From NCBI RefSeq assembly GCF_002835665.1, contig NZ_PIZV01000016.1, positions 1 through 64,000 on the forward strand: DNA of 64,000 bases, in the 5' to 3' direction. The notes below the pieces were generated by a model. The model had not been told where the DNA came from. It made no database searches and saw nothing but the letters and a program-made list of their open reading frames with translations. Shown piece by piece: positions 47,005 through 54,616 of the stretch. Positions within the stretch are counted from its first letter, which is position 1; each line of letters begins with the position of its first letter. The position numbers and the translations under genes are program-made. Source of the stretch: Chryseobacterium sp. PMSZPI. Lineage in GTDB: Bacteria > Bacteroidota > Bacteroidia > Flavobacteriales > Weeksellaceae.

Positions 47005-47310
47005 GGATCAGGTGCAAAAGTTGGGTTAATTTGAAGAGAAAAATGAGTTATCTTTTTACTACCCTAAACTTACATTGAAGTTTTATTTAGATGCAAAGAC
47101 AAGATATAATTCATTATTGATAAGGGAGCCAAGAGTATAAAGGTCGCTGATAAAGCGATGTAGATAGGCATACGCTTAGAAAGAATCAATACAATTGATT
47201 CAGTCTTTTTTCTAAAATATAACACGGATAATAAAAATCCTTTACATGAAATTTTAAAATTAAACAGATTTAAATATTCTAAGCCTTACAACTCTTGCTT
47301 CAAAATCTCC
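47005..47310 (-). repeat. MITE family 1, copy B (reverse orientation)
   Basis: About 306 bases. Its + strand left end GGATCAGGTGCAAAAGTTGG and the eroded far end (near 47280-47310, reading AGCAAGAGTTGTAAGGCTTAG on the minus strand) match the family termini. Internal blocks, such as GTCGCTGATAAAGCGATGTA and a GAATCAATACAATTGATTC hairpin, match copy A in reverse complement. No open reading frame. Confidence 0.8.
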
Positions 47311-47339
47311 TGCGAGTTCGAGACAAATATGTCCGGTAA

Positions 47340-47517
47340 AAGGGTTGAAGCTGGAAGTTATTTTCAGTTGTAATGACTGACAGCTTATGGCAACATTAAC
47401 TTTTGCCTTAAGATCAATAAAAAAAGATGAATCGTTATTCGTTATAATTTACTTCCAGCTTTCAGGCTTCAAAACATACTCTGAACTGACACTAAAATAT
47501 CAAAATGCACAACGGGA
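47340..47517. repeat. Hairpin-rich dispersed repeat, copy 2
   Basis: Shares GGTTGAAGCTGGAAG, TTTCAGTTGTAA, AAAGATGAATCGTTATTC and TAAAATATCAAAATGCA with the repeat at 19475-19735 in the same orientation and order, with small deletions. It lies directly next to MITE copy B. Left end not clear. Confidence 0.65.
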
Positions 47518-47827
47518 TTTTATATTATCTGACTTTATTTCTCAATTTCTTCGAACCAGATACACCTTCAGAATCTCTAGACTTGGAAACATTCTCAAAT
47601 TAGAAATAAAATTGGCAAAATACACTGTATTGATATACTGAGTTTTATTAAAAAAAACATTTTACTTTTATTCTAAAAAGACATTTCATTAACATTATAT
47701 ATCACAAAAGCCTTATATTTGCAAAAATTTTAGCCATAATTGCTGATACAAATATGGTGACACTGATGAAAAATATTATTGATAAATCATTGTATAAGAT
47801 GATTTTCGAACCATCAAATTTTATATC

Positions 47828-48148
47828 ATGCCGGATTTAAAAATACAAGAAGCTAAATTGCTTTTTAAGAAAATCCACTCTAACCCAAAAAGTTATGATT
47901 TAAAGATCAATGAAGACGGGATTGTAGGCAAAGATGATAAAATCAGTTTCAGACTTTACAGGACTGGAGAAAGGGTTGCTTTTGAAGTGACAATAGATGA
48001 ACTTACTTTCACCAATACGACTGGAGAATGGAACAACGCATTGATCATGTTAGGAAACACGATCAAAAAAATAGAGAAAGAACAAGAAAATTTTAAAATA
48101 GAACAGGCAATAGATAAGCTTAGAAAGTACCTTTCAGAAGAAAATTAA
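47828..48148 (+). CDS. Small hypothetical protein
   Basis: A 106-residue, lysine- and glutamate-rich soluble protein with predicted helix-strand-helix character; strand segments ISFRLYRTG and VAFEVTIDEL lie near residues 43-62 and a C-terminal coiled helix follows. No family recognised. It lies 66 bases upstream of rpsT. A TATATTTG -7 box at 47714-47721 may drive it. A 28-codon reading frame (47754-47840) overlaps its first codons and could affect translation. Confidence 0.65.
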   Translation: MPDLKIQEAKLLFKKIHSNPKSYDLKINEDGIVGKDDKISFRLYRTGERVAFEVTIDELTFTNTTGEWNNALIMLGNTIKKIEKEQENFKIEQAIDKLRKYLSEEN

Positions 48149-48164
48149 AAATTTTCAAAATAAA

Positions 48165-48196
48165 TTTGGTAGTTTAAAAAAAAGTTTATAGTTTTG
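48165..48196 (+). promoter_or_regulatory. Promoter of rpsT
   Basis: TTTG (48165-48168), a 20-base spacer and TAGTTTTG (48189-48196), 18 bases before the rpsT ATG; matches the Bacteroidota consensus closely. Confidence 0.75.
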
Positions 48197-48214
48197 CACT
48201 CACATTTAAACGAT

Positions 48215-48469
48215 ATGGCAAATCATAAATCAGCGTTAAAGAGAATTAGACAAAACGAAGCTAGAAGACTTCGTAACAGATACTACCACAAGACTGCAAG
48301 AACTGCAATGAAAGTCTTGAGAAGTGAAGAAGATAAAGCTGCTGCAACAGAGCAACTGCCAAAAGTTATCGCTTTATTGGATAAATTAGCTAAGAAAAAT
48401 ATTATCCACAAAAACAAAGCGGCTAACTTAAAAAGTAAATTAACTAAGCACGTTAATAAATTAGCGTAA
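48215..48469 (+). CDS. rpsT: 30S ribosomal protein S20
   Basis: An 84-residue basic helical protein that binds 16S rRNA at the base of the 30S body. [20 protein letters not shown] is the standard start, so the ATG at 48215 is chosen. The tail [19 protein letters not shown] matches the family. tRNA-Glu copy 2 begins 10 bases after the stop, so the two may share a transcript. Confidence 0.97.
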   Translation: MANHKSALKRIRQNEARRLRNRYYHKTARTAMKVLRSEEDKAAATEQLPKVIALLDKLAKKNIIHKNKAANLKSKLTKHVNKLA

Positions 48470-48479
48470 AAGTATAGCT

Positions 48480-48551
48480 GGCCCGTTCGTCTATCGGTTA
48501 GGACCTCAGATTTTCATTCTGGTAAGAGGGGTTCGATTCCCCTACGGGCTA
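48480..48551 (+). tRNA. tRNA-Glu (anticodon TTC), copy 2
   Basis: A 72-base cloverleaf with acceptor GGCCCGT/ACGGGCT (G-U first pair), D-arm, anticodon-loop TTC and T-arm GGGGTTCGATTCCCC. Identical to copy 3 at 48637-48708. Located 10 bases after rpsT. A hairpin terminator follows. Confidence 0.97.
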
Positions 48552-48560
48552 CTTAGTTTT

Positions 48561-48594
48561 AAAAAACCACTGACATTTTTACGGTGGTTTTTTT
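48561..48594 (+). terminator. Terminator after tRNA-Glu copy 2
   Basis: AAAAAACCAC / GTGGTTTTTT stem with a 13-base loop, ending in T tract, shortly after the tRNA. Confidence 0.8.
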
Positions 48595-48636
48595 AAAACA
48601 AAAGTTGAAAAGCTATACCTTAACAAACATCTAACC

Positions 48637-48708
48637 GGCCCGTTCGTCTATCGGTTAGGACCTCAGATTTTCATTCTGGTAAGAGGGGTTCGATTCCCCT
48701 ACGGGCTA
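48637..48708 (+). tRNA. tRNA-Glu (anticodon TTC), copy 3
   Basis: Same 72-base sequence as copy 2, indicating recent duplication of a tRNA unit with its terminator region. A separate terminator follows. CCA is not encoded. Confidence 0.97.
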
Positions 48709-48709
48709 C

Positions 48710-48743
48710 AAAGAGAAGACTTTCATTAGATCTTCTCTTTTTT
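48710..48743 (+). terminator. Terminator after tRNA-Glu copy 3
   Basis: AAAGAGAAGA / TCTTCTCTTT stem, with a T tract, starting one base after the tRNA acceptor end. Confidence 0.8.
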
Positions 48744-48829
48744 GCTTTATAATTTACATCATATTTTCTTTTAGGTTAAATACCACACATTCGTACTTCT
48801 AATTTATAATGAGATACACCTGCTTTTAT

Positions 48830-49490
48830 GGATCAAGCGCAAAAGTTGTGGGGCTTAGAATATTTAGATCTGTTTAATTTTAAAATGTAACGCAAAGGAT
48901 TTTGGATCAGTCTCAAAAGTTGGGGAGGTTGGAATATTTATACCTATATCATTTAAATGTAACGCAAAGTTTTCAGTATTCTTGCGAATTATTTTAGGGA
49001 AGCAAAGATTGGAATCAACTTCATTGATTCTTTCTAAGCGTGTGCATATCCATACAGCTTCATCAGCGACTTTGTCGCTTTCTTAGCCTCCTCATCAATA
49101 AGGAATCGCTCTTGTCTTTGCGTTTTGTAAAACTACAGAATACATCTTAGGGGCGTAAAGGACAGAACATTTTTTCTCTTCAGATAACCTAACTTTTTGC
49201 CTAGTCCACAAGTTTTGCGCCTGATCCAGGATTTCTATTATCAGGTGTTGTATTTTAGGAAGCAAAGGCTGAATCAATTGTATTGATTCTTTCTAAGCGT
49301 ACGCATATCTACATCGCTTCATCAGCGACTTTTGTCGCTTTCTTAGCTCCCTTATCAATAATGAATTGAATCTTATCTTTGCGTTGAAATTAAATTTCAA
49401 TATAAAGCCTAGAGAAGTAAAAAGATAATTCATTTTTTTTCTTCAGATTAACTAATTTTTTACCTAGCCCACAACTTTGGGACTGATCCC
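48830..49490 (+). repeat. MITE family 1, copy D (outer element, interrupted by copy C)
   Basis: Left end GGATCAAGCGCAAAAGTTGT; right end CACAACTTTGGGACTGATCC, its inverted repeat. Without copy C and one target duplication the element is about 329 bases and aligns to copy A throughout. Flanks TTTTAT at 48824-48829 and 49492-49497 may be its own target duplication. No reading frame. Confidence 0.85.
48903..49228 (+). mobile_element. MITE family 1, copy C inserted inside copy D
   Basis: 326 bases with inverted termini TGGATCAGTCTCAAAAGTTG and (reverse complement of the right end) TGGATCAGGCGCAAAACTTG. GGATTT is duplicated on both sides (48897-48902 and 49229-49234). Copy A shows the uninterrupted GCAAAGGATTTCTATT, so insertion into D is directly visible. 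It encodes no transposase, so movement must rely on one elsewhere. Confidence 0.85.
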
Positions 49491-49629
49491 TTTTTATCAT
49501 TAGAAGTTATTCTTAAGGCTGGAATAGAAAGTAGCAATCATAGCCATTATAAATATCACCAAAAAAGGAAATATTTCTTTTCTCTTTTTATATTAATGCT
49601 TAAATTTGGCTTAGCTAAAAATTAATAAC

Positions 49630-49746
49630 ATGAAATTTAATTTACTTTTGAGATGTAGATTCTTATTCAATACTACATTCACCGCTATTCTTTTACCATT
49701 TGCCAACTACTCAGTTTTTTGTCAAAACAGAATTATATTTAAATGA
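49630..49746 (+). pseudogene. Truncated paralogue relic (signal-peptide remnant)
   Basis: Reads MKFNLLLRCRFLFNTTFTAI followed by LLPFANYSVFCQ and stops after 38 codons. Length, hydrophobicity and the C-Q cleavage end match leaders of the four downstream secreted paralogues. The mature part is absent, so this is likely a deletion remnant; a functional leader peptide is not excluded. A TAAATTTG box lies 12 bases upstream. Confidence 0.5.
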
Positions 49747-49910
49747 ATCTCAGGAAAGGAGCAATCAATAAACTCCGTTAAATAAAAATTAATAATTCAT
49801 ATTTAAAAAAGTAGAATTATTACCATTTTACAAAAAAATAAAATAAATTTATCAACATAATCATTTTATGTGTAGATTTACAAAAAAAACTAAAACCAAA
49901 ATTTCACCAT

Positions 49911-50699
49911 ATGAAAACTAATTTATTAGCGAGCCAATTCACAAGAAAAACTATTCTATTGGCCTTATCATTGTTCTTCATGAACAATTTATCTGCACAA
50001 CTGCTTAACAAATTTTATGCAACCAGCCAAAGTAACCAGGTTGTGGGCATTTGTTTGGGATGCGGTGTCCTGAATCCGGAGTATGCCGTGGATAATTATG
50101 ACGTTACCTACTCCACTCTACAAGTTTCAGTAGGACTTATTGCAAGAACCGAACAGACTTTGATTTTCGACAAAACCAATATCGCTGCTGATACGAATAA
50201 ACTTATTATTGGTTTTGGTACAGATAAAACAATGTTGGCAGCACAGATTGCTACGAGTGTCACTATAGAAACTTTTAATGGAGGTGTTTCTAATAACGAT
50301 TATCAAACCCTTAATTCTAGTAACCTTAATCTTGGGGGAACTGATCCAAGCAGAGGAGAAATTGAAATCACGATGAACAAACCTTTTGATCGTGTTAAAG
50401 TAAATCTTAACGGAGGGCTGCTTAGTCTAAATGCTGCACTTAGACTCTATTATGCTTACCAATACAAAGATCCGCATATCACCTTTAAAGCTAACAGCAC
50501 AGATGGTCAGATCACTCTTGATGGGAAAATTCCTTTTGAAGGATCAGAAGTTAGCTTAATCAACACATTCGGAAGAGAAGTATATCATGGTACATTAAAA
50601 TCCAACACTTTTGAATCAAGACAACCTGAAGGCATCTATATCCTGAAGGTACAGACAAAAGAAGGTAAAATCTATTCTAATAAAATTATTATTAAATAA
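49911..50699 (+). CDS. Secreted T9SS-tailed protein, array member 1 (no LamG domain)
   Basis: A 262-residue protein: signal peptide to about residue 30, an N-terminal domain of about 150 residues with CLGCGVLNPEYAV near residue 47 (CxxC), and a C-terminal T9SS-type A sorting tail from about residue 195 (INTFGREVYHG, GIYILKVQTKEGK). The N-terminal domain is shared with the next three genes but the LamG-like middle domain is missing, so it may be the ancestral or a reduced form. Function unknown. The start is 293 bases after the -7 box at 49611-49618. Confidence 0.75.
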   Translation: MKTNLLASQFTRKTILLALSLFFMNNLSAQLLNKFYATSQSNQVVGICLGCGVLNPEYAVDNYDVTYSTLQVSVGLIARTEQTLIFDKTNIAADTNKLIIGFGTDKTMLAAQIATSVTIETFNGGVSNNDYQTLNSSNLNLGGTDPSRGEIEITMNKPFDRVKVNLNGGLLSLNAALRLYYAYQYKDPHITFKANSTDGQITLDGKIPFEGSEVSLINTFGREVYHGTLKSNTFESRQPEGIYILKVQTKEGKIYSNKIIIK

Positions 50700-50708
50700 A
50701 CTATCAAC

Positions 50709-50747
50709 AAAAAACCGGCAAACTTTTAAGTTTGCCGGTTTTTTTAT
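50709..50747 (+). terminator. Terminator of array member 1
   Basis: AACCGGCAAAC / GTTTGCCGGTT, loop TTTTAA, then T tract, 13 bases after the stop. Confidence 0.9.
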
Positions 50748-50807
50748 TCCTTATATTCTAAAAAAACAAAATAAAAATTCCATAAAAATAAATACACTGA
50801 CTTGTAC

Positions 50808-50864
50808 TCTTATGGAAAACTGAAGATAAAAAGTCTTACGCGTAAGGTCATTTTAACAAGATAA
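50808..50864 (+). pseudogene. Relic 3' end of a deleted array member
   Basis: In one frame it reads SYGKLKIKSLTRKVILTR then stop, matching the paralogue ends KTKDGKVFSNKIILTR and KEGKGYSQKVILRR. Only the last codons survive. The hairpin at 50876-50902 is the expected terminator at the right distance. It implies an extra array gene was lost by deletion. Confidence 0.5.
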
Positions 50865-50875
50865 TTATTTAATTC

Positions 50876-50902
50876 AAGACAAGCCTTAAAGCCTGTCTTT
50901 TT
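50876..50902 (+). terminator. Orphan terminator of relic paralogue
   Basis: AAGACAAGC / GCCTGTCTT with loop CTTAAA and T tract, close kin of the AAGACAGGC / GCCTGTCTT terminator after array member 2 (52615-52643). Confidence 0.7.
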
Positions 50903-50969
50903 ACATTTCTCTATTAACGAATGGAATACGATATAAAAAGAATGTAATAAATAAAATATTCACTTATTA

Positions 50970-51003
50970 TTGACATATGATTCACTTTAATTATTTAATT
51001 TTG
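50970..51003 (+). promoter_or_regulatory. Promoter of array member 2
   Basis: TTG (50970-50972) in a conserved ATTGACATAT context, 23-base spacer and TAATTTTG (50996-51003). The long leader, about 157 bases, is shared in size with members 3 and 4. Confidence 0.5.
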
Positions 51004-51159
51004 GGCTAATATTAACCTTATATTGCTGCATATGACAGTATCTTTACTACATATTCCCCCAGTAATGATTTATATAATCGAGGAGTTTAACCTGTTTTTA
51101 AATTTCCCAATTTCGATCACTTCTTTTATTAAATATATAACCCCCAATATTTTAATTAT

Positions 51160-52590
51160 ATGAAAAATTTATTTAACAGCATTCAAAGAGCTGTATTGAC
51201 AGTCATGATATTTTTAACGAATATTTTTTGTTATGCTCAGCTAGGCAAAACCTATGCGAGTAGTGAGACCCATCAGGTTTCGGGTCCTTGTTTGAGTTGC
51301 TCCATAGTAGATGCACAAAATGCCGTAGGAAGTGATGAAAACAATTACGCTGCTTTAAAGATTCCCATTGGTCTTTTTGCCAGTATTGATCAAACCCTTA
51401 TTTTCTCAGAGCTTGCCCCTAATTTCAGAAAGGTAACTATTGGAATCGGCACTGTGAATACCCCTGTTACATCGTTACCATTAGGAAAAATATCGATAGA
51501 AACTTTTAATGGAAATATTTCCAATAATGACGCCACGGTATTAGACAATACAATGGTAAAAACCGATGATCCTAATTCAATAAGAGGAACCATTGAGTTT
51601 AACCCTTCAAAACGTTTTGACCGAATCAAGATTTCACTTAGCAGCGGATTACTTAATATGGGTGAAGAACTCAGAATTTATTATACCCATCATCTTCCTG
51701 CTCCGTTTACTTCATGTGGAAACCCTCCGCTTGATCCGTTTTCATATTATCCATTTGAAGGAGACATTAAAGATAAAATAATCGGGCATGATCTTTCATC
51801 ATATCCTGCTGCTCAATTTTCAAGCGGTATATGTGGAACTTCCCTTAAAGCACCATCTGCATATGTTCGTCTCGAAACTCCTACTATAGGGAAAACAGCA
51901 TTATTAAACAATGGGGCAACCATTTCATTTTGGGCAAAATTAAACACAGTAAGTACTACCATATCTTATATTGCGGTATCAGATTTTCAAGATGCCAGAT
52001 TATTGATATCTAATTTTGATAACACAGTGTATTTAACTCAACTTAATGGAACTCAACATATCCAAAGTAGTATTACCGCCGATACATACAAACATTATTT
52101 ATTAACTTTCTCTCCAAATACCGATAATACAACACTTACAGTAAAACTATATATTAATGGAGTATCGGTAGGCCAAATAGACAATTGGAAAACTCCTAAA
52201 AACGATGGTACCCTGGTATTCAATATGCAAAATTCGAATATTGATGAAATAATTGCTTACAACAGAGAATTGAATAACACTGAAATTACCCAACTGGTGC
52301 AATCTTACAATATTCCAACAAGTCTAACTACTCAAAAAATGGCAATAGCTGATGAAAGCCTCACCATTGCTTCTAATCCAACCCGTGGTCCAATCACACT
52401 CGGTGGGAATATCCCATTAACAGATGCAGAAATTTCCATTGCTAATACTTCAGGAAAGGAAGTATACCGTTCAAAGTTCCAAACGAAGACTTTTGAACTG
52501 CCGGCGACATTACCGGGAGGAATTTATATTTTTAACCTGAAAACAAAAGAAGGGAAAATGTATTCCAGCAAAATAATTTTGACAAGATAA
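51160..52590 (+). CDS. Secreted LamG-like T9SS-tailed protein, array member 2
   Basis: A 476-residue protein: signal peptide to about residue 27, the CxxC-bearing domain (CLSCSIVDAQNAVG near residue 45), a LamG-like jellyroll (about residues 180-370, with ISFWAKLNT and IDEIIAYNRELNNTEI), then a T9SS tail (IANTSGKEVYRSKFQ, GGIYIFNLKTKEGK). Surface carbohydrate or protein binding is plausible for a LamG fold but unproven. A 66-base block encoding the tail is identical in member 3, indicating gene conversion. A 43-codon upstream frame ends in an ATGA overlap with its start. Confidence 0.75.
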   Translation: MKNLFNSIQRAVLTVMIFLTNIFCYAQLGKTYASSETHQVSGPCLSCSIVDAQNAVGSDENNYAALKIPIGLFASIDQTLIFSELAPNFRKVTIGIGTVNTPVTSLPLGKISIETFNGNISNNDATVLDNTMVKTDDPNSIRGTIEFNPSKRFDRIKISLSSGLLNMGEELRIYYTHHLPAPFTSCGNPPLDPFSYYPFEGDIKDKIIGHDLSSYPAAQFSSGICGTSLKAPSAYVRLETPTIGKTALLNNGATISFWAKLNTVSTTISYIAVSDFQDARLLISNFDNTVYLTQLNGTQHIQSSITADTYKHYLLTFSPNTDNTTLTVKLYINGVSVGQIDNWKTPKNDGTLVFNMQNSNIDEIIAYNRELNNTEITQLVQSYNIPTSLTTQKMAIADESLTIASNPTRGPITLGGNIPLTDAEISIANTSGKEVYRSKFQTKTFELPATLPGGIYIFNLKTKEGKMYSSKIILTR

Positions 52591-52614
52591 TACACCTTAT
52601 GAATTATTACATCT

Positions 52615-52643
52615 AAGACAGGCAAACAAGCCTGTCTTTTTAT
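52615..52643 (+). terminator. Terminator of array member 2
   Basis: AAGACAGGC / GCCTGTCTT, loop AAACAA, then T tract, 25 bases after the stop. Confidence 0.85.
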
Positions 52644-52734
52644 TTTAATAAAACATAATCTATTATTTTAATAACAAATAATGTAAATCATAATTATTTT
52701 ATATTAAATTTACATACAATTCATTATTATTTAT

Positions 52735-52742
52735 TAATTTTG
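52735..52742 (+). promoter_or_regulatory. -7 box of array member 3
   Basis: TAATTTTG fits the consensus and sits 177 bases before the ATG, the same layout as members 2 and 4. Confidence 0.45.
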
Positions 52743-52918
52743 ACTATTCAGTAAACTACCTCTGTGAAAAGGCATTCATCTTTAGAAAAATTGCCATTTC
52801 AAGAGGAATTCAAAGCATTGTACCGGCATACCGTTAAGGGGGAATTGTATATATACACTTATACCCAACCTTACCTTCTTTTTCATCGTTAAATACAACC
52901 CAAACAAATATTTATTTT

Positions 52919-54340
52919 ATGAAAAATTTATTCTTGGGCCAATATGCTGTAAAAAAAACAGTATTGGTCACATTGCTATTACTAGTCAACGTTTTATACC
53001 AGGCACAACTTGGAAAAACCTACGCAACCAGCCAAACCAACCAGATTTACGGAACTTGTGTTCTTTGTTCGGTTCAAAATCCACAAAACGCAGTAGGAAA
53101 CAATGAAACGGATTACACTACGTTTAATTTACCTTTAGGTCTCGACGGTGCCAGGATTGAGCAGACATTCACATTTCCATTAGCGCCTGCTTATAGGAAA
53201 ATATCTATTGGTGTTGGTACTGCTAACACCCCATTATCAGCCAACCGAGAAATCTATGTTGAAACTTTTAGAGGGAATACATCCAATGGAGACAGAAAAA
53301 GAGTAGATAATACCATGTTAAAAATATCCCCTAGTGATAACAGAAAAGGAACTATTGAATTTACCACTAATAAACAGTTTGATAAAGTAAATATTTCCAT
53401 ACACAGCGGACTGCTTGGACTTAATTTAGGCAATGAATTTAGAGTATATTATATTCATCATCTTCCCACACAGTTTAGCACATGTAGCAATAATCTGCCT
53501 CTTGATCCATATGCTTACTATTCTTTTGATGGTGATATGAGTGATAGAATAAGAGAGTTGAATATTATAACTGCAGGCAATACATTTTCAAATCAATCAA
53601 AATGCGGGCAAGCTATCACAGATACAGAAATAACTCTCCCACAAATAATATCATCACACAATCTTATTATTTCATTTTGGACACGATTTAACGAGAACAC
53701 AAGTGTTTTATCTTTCACCGATACCAATATTGGACTTGGTAGTCTAGATATTAGTCCAAAAACAATCGGCTTTCGTGATTTACCCCTCTACGGAGTACCT
53801 ACTTCCCTCACTCTTGGTGAATACCACCATTACGTAATAGAATATAACGATCTGGGACAAAATAAGATAGATATATCTATTGCTATAGACGGCACTCAAC
53901 GTATCTCCAATGTGATAGAGAAAAGCTTCATATATCCAGGCCCAAGCCCTATAAGGATCAATATTGATTCATCAACACAAGTGGATGAGCTTCTTTTGTA
54001 TGATCGAAAGCTTACTATTGACGAGCTACACGAATTATTAGGATTACCAGAATCATACAGAGTTCCAACAAATTTTACTATCCCACAAGCTCCATTAACA
54101 AATGAAATATTCACTGTATCGCCTAACCCTACCACAGGTCAAATCACTCTAGATGGGGATATTCAATTTACAAATTCAGACATTTCTATTACCAATACTT
54201 TTGGAAAAGAAGTGTACCGTTCAAAGTTCCAAACGAAGACTTTTGAACTGCCGGCGACATTACCGGGAGGAATTTATATTCTTAATCTGAAAACAAAAGA
54301 TGGAAAAGTCTTTTCAAACAAAATTATTCTAACTAGATAA
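52919..54340 (+). CDS. Secreted LamG-like T9SS-tailed protein, array member 3
   Basis: A 473-residue paralogue of members 2 and 4: signal peptide (VLYQAQ end), CxxC domain (CVLCSVQNPQNAVG near residue 48), LamG-like domain (about residues 175-375, with LIISFWTRFNE, VDELLLYDRKLTIDEL) and T9SS tail (SPNPTTGQITLDG, GIYILNLKTKDGK). Part of its tail is identical in DNA to member 2 (54215-54280), while an adjacent stretch is closest to member 4, a mosaic pattern. Function unknown. Confidence 0.75.
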   Translation: MKNLFLGQYAVKKTVLVTLLLLVNVLYQAQLGKTYATSQTNQIYGTCVLCSVQNPQNAVGNNETDYTTFNLPLGLDGARIEQTFTFPLAPAYRKISIGVGTANTPLSANREIYVETFRGNTSNGDRKRVDNTMLKISPSDNRKGTIEFTTNKQFDKVNISIHSGLLGLNLGNEFRVYYIHHLPTQFSTCSNNLPLDPYAYYSFDGDMSDRIRELNIITAGNTFSNQSKCGQAITDTEITLPQIISSHNLIISFWTRFNENTSVLSFTDTNIGLGSLDISPKTIGFRDLPLYGVPTSLTLGEYHHYVIEYNDLGQNKIDISIAIDGTQRISNVIEKSFIYPGPSPIRINIDSSTQVDELLLYDRKLTIDELHELLGLPESYRVPTNFTIPQAPLTNEIFTVSPNPTTGQITLDGDIQFTNSDISITNTFGKEVYRSKFQTKTFELPATLPGGIYILNLKTKDGKVFSNKIILTR

Positions 54341-54363
54341 ATCGTATTAAAAACAATCAATAG

Positions 54364-54392
54364 AAGGCAGACTTATGAGTCTGTCTTTTTTT
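54364..54392 (+). terminator. Terminator of array member 3
   Basis: AAGGCAGACT / AGTCTGTCTT with one G-U pair, then a run of seven T, about 24 bases after the stop. Confidence 0.75.
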
Positions 54393-54461
54393 ATTTTTAA
54401 TAAATTAAAAGTCAATATTTTATAAACAAATAACCTTACCAATAAAACATTTCACATATAA

Positions 54462-54495
54462 TTGACATATAATTTCCTTTTATATTGTAAATTTG
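54462..54495 (+). promoter_or_regulatory. Promoter of array member 4
   Basis: TTG (54462-54464) within ATTGACATAT, 23-base spacer, TAAATTTG (54488-54495). Element and spacing match the member-2 promoter, which suggests common regulation. Confidence 0.5.
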
Positions 54496-54532
54496 CTCAA
54501 CACAATAACCAATTGCATTATTTTACATTTAT

Positions 54533-54616
54533 ATGAAAAACCAGCTATTCTCACTTTCCCTCATGAAACAAGCATCTGAAAAAGTTTTAATCGAAAATAG
54601 CAATACTTCTCAATAG
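54533..54616 (+). pseudogene. Truncated paralogue leader inside the member-4 leader
   Basis: Reads MKNQLFSLSLMKQASEKVLI then ENSNTSQ and stop after 27 codons. The start MKN-x-LFS matches MKNLFFS of the gene downstream. Probably a decayed copy of the paralogue 5' end; a translated upstream frame is the alternative. Confidence 0.45.

Larger units (their letters stand above)
46991..47827. other. Repeat-rich non-coding region between tRNA-Glu and gene 47828
   Basis: Apart from the two repeat copies (47005-47310 and 47340-47517) it holds a TATATTTG -7 box at 47714-47721 and a 28-codon open reading frame at 47754-47840. The frame overlaps the start of the next gene. No longer gene was recognised. 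Confidence 0.6.
48744..49629. other. Non-coding region holding nested MITEs
   Basis: Between tRNA-Glu copy 3 and the first paralogue-array relic. It is dominated by the nested repeats at 48830-49490. A TAAATTTG box at 49611-49618 may serve the array start. No other gene or RNA was recognised. Confidence 0.65.
50700..51159. other. Intergenic region with decayed paralogue end
   Basis: Holds the member-1 terminator, the decayed 3' end at 50808-50864 with its hairpin at 50876-50902, the promoter of member 2 and a 43-codon reading frame (51032-51163) that ends by overlapping the member-2 ATG. No intact gene. Confidence 0.65.
52591..52918. other. Intergenic region with terminator and long 5' leader
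   Basis: After the terminator, TAATTTTG at 52735-52742 is the likely -7 box of member 3, leaving a 177-base leader with no ATG. No gene was recognised. Confidence 0.6.

Noticed and set aside
47387..47641. 84-codon frame inside the hairpin repeat
   Set aside because: It lies in a non-coding dispersed repeat whose copy near 19.6 kb does not keep the frame.
49095..49277. 60-codon minus frame across the MITE junction
   Set aside because: It spans the insertion boundary between two repeat copies, so it cannot be an original gene.
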